From contig JADGCM010000096.1 in NCBI GenBank assembly GCA_015228995.1, positions 1-6,572 on the forward strand: a stretch of 6,572 bases of DNA, read 5' to 3'. Source of the stretch: Magnetococcales bacterium. GTDB taxonomy: Bacteria > Pseudomonadota > Magnetococcia > Magnetococcales > JADGCH01. Position numbers and translations under genes: made by a program. Position 1 is the first letter of the stretch, and the number at the start of each line of letters is the position of its first letter. Under the pieces are notes generated by a model, which saw only the letters and a program-made list of their open reading frames with translations, made no database searches and was not told the DNA's origin. Of this stretch, positions 1-3,996 are shown piece by piece.

Positions 1-259
1 GGTGCAGGTAATCCGATTCCCGTTCGTATTGGAGTTCGATGAGGATCACTTCGCCCTGGGCGTTTTTGACCTTGAGATCGACGCGGTTGTATTTATCGCG
101 CGGGGACTCCTTATTACCTTCTGCTTCCAAGACCTCAATGATCCGCACCTCATCATAGAGCAGTTCACTTAAGAATCCTTCCAAAATCTCGAAATTGGCC
201 TTGCTGCGCAGCAACCGTTTCAAGGCCCAATCAAAGCTGATCAACTGACGTTGTTTCAA
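1..259 (-). CDS. Rpn family recombination-promoting nuclease / PDDEXK_2 putative transposase, N-terminal part (cut by window edge)
   Basis: The minus-strand frame from TTG at 259-257 is open for 86 codons to the left edge and begins MKQRQLISFDWALKRLL. This matches the start of Rpn-like proteins (PD-(D/E)XK family putative transposases), which usually run to about 300 residues. The PD-(D/E)XK core is visible as Asp61 in RVDLKV followed by Glu75-x-Gln77 in VILIELQYE, the D...ExQ arrangement of this family. Known members are DNA endonucleases linked to RecA-independent recombination and often present in many divergent copies per genome. The TTG start is chosen because GGAGG lies 7 nt upstream (267-271) and homology begins there; the nearby ATG at 265 is in another frame. 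It lies downstream of aspS on the same strand, separated by 234 bp, and probably has its own promoter, though I could not assign one. The gene is incomplete only because the window ends. Confidence 0.85.
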   Translation of the reverse strand, partial: MKQRQLISFDWALKRLLRSKANFEILEGFLSELLYDEVRIIEVLEAEGNKESPRDKYNRVDLKVKNAQGEVILIELQYERESDYLH

Positions 260-266
260 CGACCAT

Positions 267-271
267 CCTCC
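267..271 (-). promoter_or_regulatory. Shine-Dalgarno site of the Rpn-like gene
   Basis: GGAGG on the minus strand sits 7 nt before TTG at 259-257. It decides this non-ATG start, since no in-frame ATG is present near the beginning of the homologous region. Confidence 0.65.
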
Positions 272-350
272 ACTTGATTAAGTGTGTAGCCAAGGTCAAC
301 TAATTAAGGCGGGCAGCCATCAAGTCCCCTTCACCTAGGCCCCTTTATAA

Positions 351-402
351 CCCCCCTCACCCCCAGGCTCCCTCTCCTACAAGGGGCGAGGGGGAGGCAT
401 GA
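351..402 (+). repeat. C-rich interspersed hairpin repeat, copy 1 (intergenic)
   Basis: The plus strand reads CCCTCACCCCC, then CCCTCTCC, TACAA, GGGGCGAGGGGG, forming an imperfect hairpin. It matches the two copies inside the GT41 gene but lies in the opposite orientation. Its downstream edge GAGGGGGAGGCATGA (15 nt) is identical to the edge of copy 3. It occupies the gap between aspS and the Rpn-like gene. It has no T-tract on either side, so it is not a canonical intrinsic terminator, although it could still stop or stabilise the aspS transcript. The rest of the 260-493 gap holds only the ribosome binding site of the Rpn-like gene and nothing else I can identify. Confidence 0.75.
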
Positions 403-493
403 AGCGGCCTTTTCACCTGTGGACTAACCTATGTACACGTCATGCGAAGAGTGCGGCATAACAGCCTTGTTTATCGCCTCGGAGTGGAAGGCC

Positions 494-2314
494 CTAGTCC
501 ACCGCCTTAAATGTCGAACGCAGGTGTAGATCGCGCAACTGTAGCGGATCGACCTTCGATGGTGCTTGGGTCAATGGGCAGGAGGCTTTTTGCGTTTTTG
601 GGAAGGCAATGACATCACGAATCGATTCAACCCCCAGCAAAATAGCCACAAAACGATCTAACCCCAACGCTAAGCCGCCATGGGGAGGGGCGCCATACTC
701 CAGAGCCTTGAGCAGAAAACCAAATTTCTCTTCCGCCTCTTCTGGGCCAATGTTGAGCAACGATAACATACGCCGCTGCATCTCAGGTTGGTGGATACGG
801 ATCGAGCCGCCACCGATTTCAGTGCCATTGAGCACCAAATCATAAGCCTGGGCACGTACTTCCAGCAATTTGGGATCGTTATCCTGACCAGCCTGCATCA
901 GCAACGCCATGTCGTCCGCATGGGGAGCGGTGAAGGGGTGATGCACTGCTGAAAAGCGTTTCGCCTCGGCATCCCACTCTAACAGCGGAAATTCGGTGAC
1001 CCAGACCAAGGCGAATGCACGTCCATCGGTGAGTTCGAGATCACGGCCAATCTTGACGCGCAACCGGCCTAGTGCCTCATTGACGATTTTTTCACGATCG
1101 GCACAGAAAAAAACGATGTCGTTGGTTTGCAAACCGACGCAACTTTCTAAGGCCCGCTTATCATCGTCCGAGAAGAATTTGACGATGGGCGACTGCCAGC
1201 CCTCTTCGCTCCATGGACCATTAATTTTAATCCAAGCCAAGCCCTTGGCGCCATAATCAGCCACAAAACTGGTGTAATCGTCAATTTGCTTGCGACTTAA
1301 ACGAGCCCCATCTGGTACCCGTAACGCTTTGACCATGCCGCGTTCGCCGCGTGGTCCGGATAAATTGGCCATCCGAGCAAACACTTGCACGCCACTTTTG
1401 CCCATAATGGCGGTGACATCGCACAACTCCAGCGGGATACGCAAATCGGGCACATCACGGCCATAACGGGCCATGGCCTCACTGTAGGTCATGCGGGGGA
1501 TCGGGGTCGGCAGGGTAATCTGTTTCAAGTCACGGAATAGCTGCCACACCAGAACCTCGGTAATTTGCATCACGGAGTCGGACTCTGGGAACGACATTTC
1601 TAGATCGACTTGGGTAAACTCTGGCTGACGGTCAGCGCGTAGATCCTCGTCGCGGAAACAACGGGCAATCTGAAAATAACGGTCAAAACCGCCCATCATC
1701 AGCAGCTGTTTGAACAGCTGTGGCGACTGTGGTAGGGCGTAAAACTGTCCGGGACTGACACGAGAGGGAACCAGATAGTCACGCGCCCCTTCCGGGGTGC
1801 TGCGGGTCAGCATCGGGGTTTCGATCTCAAGAAAGCCCGCCTCATCAAGAAAACGGCGCACGTACTGGGTAACATGATGGCGAAACTGTAAATTACGCTG
1901 CATCTCAGGTCGACGAAAATCGAGAAAACGGTAGAGCAGGCGGGCATTTTCGCCCACATCCGGGTCATCAAGCTGGAACGGTATCGGTAGAGAACCATTC
2001 AGAATGGTCACCTCGTCCGCATAAACCTCGACCCGACCAGTTGGTAACTGGCTGTTTTCGGTCTCGGGAGGACGCCAAGCAACCCGTCCCACTACCCGCA
2101 ATACAAACTCACTGCGTACTTCGTGGGCCTTTTGATGCGCCTCAGTTTGATGTTCTGGGTTGAAGACCACCTGCACCAAACCACTACGGTCGCGTAGGTC
2201 GATAAAGATGACGCCGCCATGATCACGACGCCGGTTGACCCAGCCGCACAAAGTTACTTGTTGACCGACCAACGGGTCACGCACATCTTGGCAGTAATGA
2301 CTCCGATTGATCAC
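494..2314 (-). CDS. aspS: Aspartyl-tRNA synthetase
   Basis: This class II synthetase activates aspartate with ATP and loads it on tRNA in the cytosol. It has 606 residues, slightly longer than the E. coli enzyme (590). The N-terminal OB-fold anticodon-binding domain covers about residues 1-110 (LCGWVNRRRDHGGVIFIDLR). Class II motif 2 is FRDEDLRADRQPEFTQVD at 220-237, preceded by the QSPQLFKQ aspartate-binding segment at 197-204. The bacterial GAD insert spans about 300-420, and motif 3 GLALGLDRF is at 547-555. The C-terminal AFPKTQ...SKVDPLQLRDLH signature is intact, so the gene looks functional. The start is GTG at 2314-2312, overlapping the TGA of the SEC-C gene, with AGGAGG 7 nt upstream. 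His32 in the RRRDHGG segment is the residue type associated with non-discriminating bacterial AspRS, whereas E. coli has Leu there. The usual gammaproteobacterial partners yebC and ruvC are not next to it. Confidence 0.98.
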   Translation of the reverse strand: MINRSHYCQDVRDPLVGQQVTLCGWVNRRRDHGGVIFIDLRDRSGLVQVVFNPEHQTEAHQKAHEVRSEFVLRVVGRVAWRPPETENSQLPTGRVEVYADEVTILNGSLPIPFQLDDPDVGENARLLYRFLDFRRPEMQRNLQFRHHVTQYVRRFLDEAGFLEIETPMLTRSTPEGARDYLVPSRVSPGQFYALPQSPQLFKQLLMMGGFDRYFQIARCFRDEDLRADRQPEFTQVDLEMSFPESDSVMQITEVLVWQLFRDLKQITLPTPIPRMTYSEAMARYGRDVPDLRIPLELCDVTAIMGKSGVQVFARMANLSGPRGERGMVKALRVPDGARLSRKQIDDYTSFVADYGAKGLAWIKINGPWSEEGWQSPIVKFFSDDDKRALESCVGLQTNDIVFFCADREKIVNEALGRLRVKIGRDLELTDGRAFALVWVTEFPLLEWDAEAKRFSAVHHPFTAPHADDMALLMQAGQDNDPKLLEVRAQAYDLVLNGTEIGGGSIRIHQPEMQRRMLSLLNIGPEEAEEKFGFLLKALEYGAPPHGGLALGLDRFVAILLGVESIRDVIAFPKTQKASCPLTQAPSKVDPLQLRDLHLRSTFKAVD

Positions 2315-3297
2315 GACTCATCCTCCTCTTCACTCTGCTTGACTTCTTCGGTCGTTTCCTCAGCTGGTAACTGCTGTTTGGCCCGTTCCAGAGAGGCACT
2401 GATCAGCTCAATCATGTATTGTTTGTCAGGATCCCGGAATCGTTCCGATTGATCCATCGCTTGTTGATAGGCGGCCACCGCCTCATCCCATTGGTTCAAA
2501 GTATGATGCAACAATCCCCTCAGATAGAGGGTAAATGGGTGGTTCGGATCGCCTTCCAAAGCGACCGTGATCCAATCTTCGGCTTGGTCTGGATCGCCTT
2601 GGTCGAGGTAAAAGGTGGCTAATTTTTGGGCGACCTGCCATTTGGTGACGGCCCGTGGCTGATCGTATTCATCCAGCAAGAACTGCTCGGCCTCTTTAGC
2701 GCGGTCGGCGCTAACCAACCATTCGATATAACGGGCAATCCAATAATCAAAGACCAGCTGCGGATGGTCTCGTTCGTTATCCAACACCGGTTTAAGCAAC
2801 ATGATCGCCTCTTCTGGACGACTATGTTTATCATTTAAGGTGGTGGCGATCGAGAGACGGGTATGCACCGAGATTTGTGGTATGGGCACAGCCAACAGGG
2901 TCTCGACCGGCAGTTGCTCGACCAGCGCCGCCACCGCCATGGCCATAATCTGTTCGGTGGGCGATCCGAGCTTCCAGGCTACGGCCGCTTCTCCCTGTTC
3001 CATGTGGCACTGTTTGAATTTCTTGCCAGAGCCACAGGGACAACGGTCGTTACGACCAATGTCTGGCCGGGCGATGTTGCGGCGATTGCGGCCATGGAAT
3101 CCCAATTCCGGGCGTGGAGCCATATCACGCAGGCGGTCGGCGAACCAAGCATACCACTTCCAGAATGGATCGTTGACAACATCCTCATCGTTGGCAAGCC
3201 AAACGGCCAAACGTTGGCTATCATCTTCCAGGGCGGCGCGTACCAACGCCTCAGCGTAGACCAGGGGTTGGTTCAAATCTTGGATGGAACCCACCAT
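2311..3297 (-). CDS. SEC-C zinc-motif protein with TPR-like helical repeats
   Basis: This is a 328-residue cytosolic protein with no signal peptide or membrane segment. Residues 81-98 read GRNDRCPCGSGKKFKQCH, the SEC-C motif first known from the SecA C-terminus; Cys86, Cys88, Cys97 and His98 are the expected zinc ligands. Residues about 40-60 are tryptophan-rich (FWKWYAWFADRL). Residues about 195-300 form paired helices with TPR character, clearest in the pair around LRGLLHHTLNQWDEAVAAYQ. The tail is strongly acidic (EETTEEVKQSEEEDES). The start is the ATG at 3297-3295 with AAGGAG 5 nt upstream; a TTG 39 nt further upstream is in frame but lacks such a site. The stop overlaps the aspS start by 4 nt (GTGA), so the two genes are almost certainly one transcript. 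SEC-C domains bind zinc and protein or ribosome partners in several families. The exact role here is unknown, and the link to tRNA charging rests on context only. Confidence 0.85.
   Translation of the reverse strand: MVGSIQDLNQPLVYAEALVRAALEDDSQRLAVWLANDEDVVNDPFWKWYAWFADRLRDMAPRPELGFHGRNRRNIARPDIGRNDRCPCGSGKKFKQCHMEQGEAAVAWKLGSPTEQIMAMAVAALVEQLPVETLLAVPIPQISVHTRLSIATTLNDKHSRPEEAIMLLKPVLDNERDHPQLVFDYWIARYIEWLVSADRAKEAEQFLLDEYDQPRAVTKWQVAQKLATFYLDQGDPDQAEDWITVALEGDPNHPFTLYLRGLLHHTLNQWDEAVAAYQQAMDQSERFRDPDKQYMIELISASLERAKQQLPAEETTEEVKQSEEEDES
2322..2327 (-). promoter_or_regulatory. Shine-Dalgarno site of aspS, inside the SEC-C gene
   Basis: AGGAGG on the minus strand, 7 nt before the GTG start of aspS, is embedded in codons for the acidic tail (EEEDES) of the SEC-C protein. 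Together with the GTGA stop/start overlap it supports translational coupling and fixes the GTG start. Confidence 0.8.
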
Positions 3298-3302
3298 GCA
3301 AA

Positions 3303-3308
3303 CTCCTT
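3303..3308 (-). promoter_or_regulatory. Shine-Dalgarno site of the SEC-C gene
   Basis: AAGGAG on the minus strand lies 5 nt before ATG at 3297-3295. It supports this ATG over the upstream in-frame TTG at 3336. Confidence 0.75.
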
Positions 3309-3345
3309 CGGTATCGTTGAGCCATAGACGATTCAAAACGCCCTC

Positions 3346-3374
3346 ATGTTAGGGGAAACCGCCGTGTGAGACAA
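3346..3374 (-). promoter_or_regulatory. Candidate sigma-70 promoter for the SEC-C/aspS operon
   Basis: On the minus strand TTGTCT (3374-3369) is separated by 17 nt from TAACAT (3351-3346). Each hexamer matches the consensus at 4 of 6 positions and the spacing is optimal. Transcription would begin near 3339, giving an untranslated leader of about 40 nt before the SEC-C start. No experimental support is available, and the hexamers are only moderate. Confidence 0.4.
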
Positions 3375-3395
3375 CCGTTTATCGTTGTCCACGGC
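3361..3395. promoter_or_regulatory. Nested inverted repeat overlapping the -35 region (operator or hairpin candidate)
   Basis: The outer arms GCCGTG (3361-3366) and CACGGC (3390-3395) and the inner arms GACAAC (3370-3375) and GTTGTC (3384-3389) are each perfectly complementary. They are separated by a TGA bulge on one side and an 8-nt loop. Folded, this gives 12 base pairs with a 3-nt bulge. It overlaps the proposed -35 hexamer of the SEC-C/aspS promoter, so it could be a repressor-binding site. It could also end transcription coming from the toxin-antitoxin remnants, but there is no U-tract on the minus strand. Confidence 0.5.
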
Positions 3396-3413
3396 CAGTC
3401 TATTTGGTCGTTT

Positions 3414-3497
3414 TCAGGACAACACCCACTCGCCATTGGCTTTGATCTCGTCGTACATGGCGTCTGGAGCTAAGTCCAGTTCACCGTGCCAAGTCAC
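3414..3497 (-). pseudogene. Unrecognised 27-codon frame, possible gene remnant
   Basis: From GTG at 3497-3495 the frame reads VTWHGELDLAPDAMYDEIKA then NGEWVLS to TGA at 3416-3414. There is an in-frame TGA two codons before the GTG and no ribosome binding site. The composition looks protein-like, and the position directly after the broken PIN gene suggests the tail of another lost gene. I do not recognise the family. It could be chance. Confidence 0.25.
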
Positions 3498-3527
3498 GGC
3501 TCAGTAAAGGAGGGATGAGGCGGGTGG

Positions 3528-3770
3528 TCATGGAGTTGGCTCTCTTTGTCTTAAATGAACCAAGTCGCGATCAAAGCTCTCGATGGTCCAGCTATTGGTT
3601 TGGGCGGTAGCAACCACCAAAGCATCCACCACATCCACGTTATGGTCGCGGAATAATTTTAGGCTGTCGCGCAAAACTGGAAGAGCATTGGCGGTTAGTC
3701 CTGGCACTTCCAAAAAAATCAGCAATCGGTCGGCTAACTCTGTGCGTGGTACGCGGTAGACCGCATTACC
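3528..3770 (-). pseudogene. PIN-domain toxin (VapC/FitB-like), C-terminal half only
   Basis: The open frame reads VYRVPRTELADRLL near its beginning and ends FDRDLVHLRQREPTP. This matches the second half of VapC-like PIN ribonucleases. The later acidic residues are visible in HNVDVVDALVVA and in SFDRDL. The first ~60 residues are absent, including the N-terminal Asp and the mid-domain Glu needed for metal binding, so it cannot be an active nuclease. No ATG or ribosome binding site precedes it; the only possible start nearby is TTG at 3725. The frame stays open back to 3803, but PIN similarity begins only near 3765. There it abuts the first residues of a FitA-like antitoxin in another frame, showing that a deletion removed the end of the antitoxin and the start of the toxin. 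Confidence 0.75.
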
Positions 3771-3835
3771 GCTGCTTGCTGCTCCAATCGCTGGATCACT
3801 GTATCATCCACGTCAGAAATTACGATTTGTCCCAT
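3734..3835 (-). pseudogene. FitA/VapB-like antitoxin, N-terminal fragment
   Basis: From ATG at 3835-3833 the frame reads MGQIVISDVDDTVIQRLEQQ then AA, typical of the first strand and helix of FitA-like ribbon-helix-helix antitoxins. After residue 22 similarity is lost, and the frame ends at TAG (3736-3734) inside toxin-derived sequence, giving 33 codons. The normal protein has about 75-85 residues and includes a second helix and a toxin-binding tail, both missing. A good GGAG lies 7 nt before this ATG (3843-3846), so a short peptide may still be translated. A second in-frame ATG at 3841 is less well placed. Order and strand match a normal antitoxin-toxin operon. Confidence 0.7.
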
Positions 3836-3871
3836 ATTCATTCTCCATCTGTTCGGCTACTTGCAGGGCTA

Positions 3872-3985
3872 TCAAGCCTTTTCTACAGCCTGCTGAGCGT
3901 GAAAGTAAGGCGTGTCTGTCGGTCCATCTTCCAAGGCCAGGATGCTGCGTGCCGTAATCAGATAGTCTCTGTTATGCTCTCTCAT
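3872..3985 (-). pseudogene. HEPN-domain protein, N-terminal fragment
   Basis: From ATG at 3985-3983 the frame reads MREHNRDYLITARSILALED, then GPTDTPYFHAQQAVEKA, to TGA at 3874-3872 (37 residues). The FHAQQAVEKA segment is the hallmark of the second helix of HEPN domains, whose full length is about 120-130 residues. The C-terminal half with the RX4-6H ribonuclease motif is missing, so it is probably dead. An AAGGA site (3993-3997) lies 7 nt upstream and overlaps the stop codon of the GT41 gene, so it was or is coupled to that gene. A TAG two codons before the ATG confirms the start. A shift at the TGA would extend similarity by only a few residues (EKALIAL). Confidence 0.65.
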
Positions 3986-3996
3986 AGTCTATTCCT

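Noticed and set aside
260..350. Promoter for the Rpn-like gene (TTGACC near 295-300)
   Set aside because: No -10 hexamer with acceptable spacing follows it, so I did not call it.
431..529. Plus-strand 32-codon frame beginning MYTSCEECG downstream of aspS
   Set aside because: It overlaps the 3' end of aspS on the other strand, has no ribosome binding site, and the CxxC-like pair alone is not evidence of a gene.
2801..3327. Two plus-strand open frames of about 150 codons across the SEC-C gene
   Set aside because: They lie antisense to a gene with a clear SEC-C motif, ribosome binding site and operon context. Their translations have no recognisable domain, and both arise from antisense codon bias.
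3813..3895. Continuation of the HEPN frame after a one-base shift (EKALIALQVAEQMENEYG...)
   Set aside because: Similarity to HEPN stops within a few residues and the shifted frame ends after about 25 codons, so a simple sequencing frameshift would not restore a full domain.
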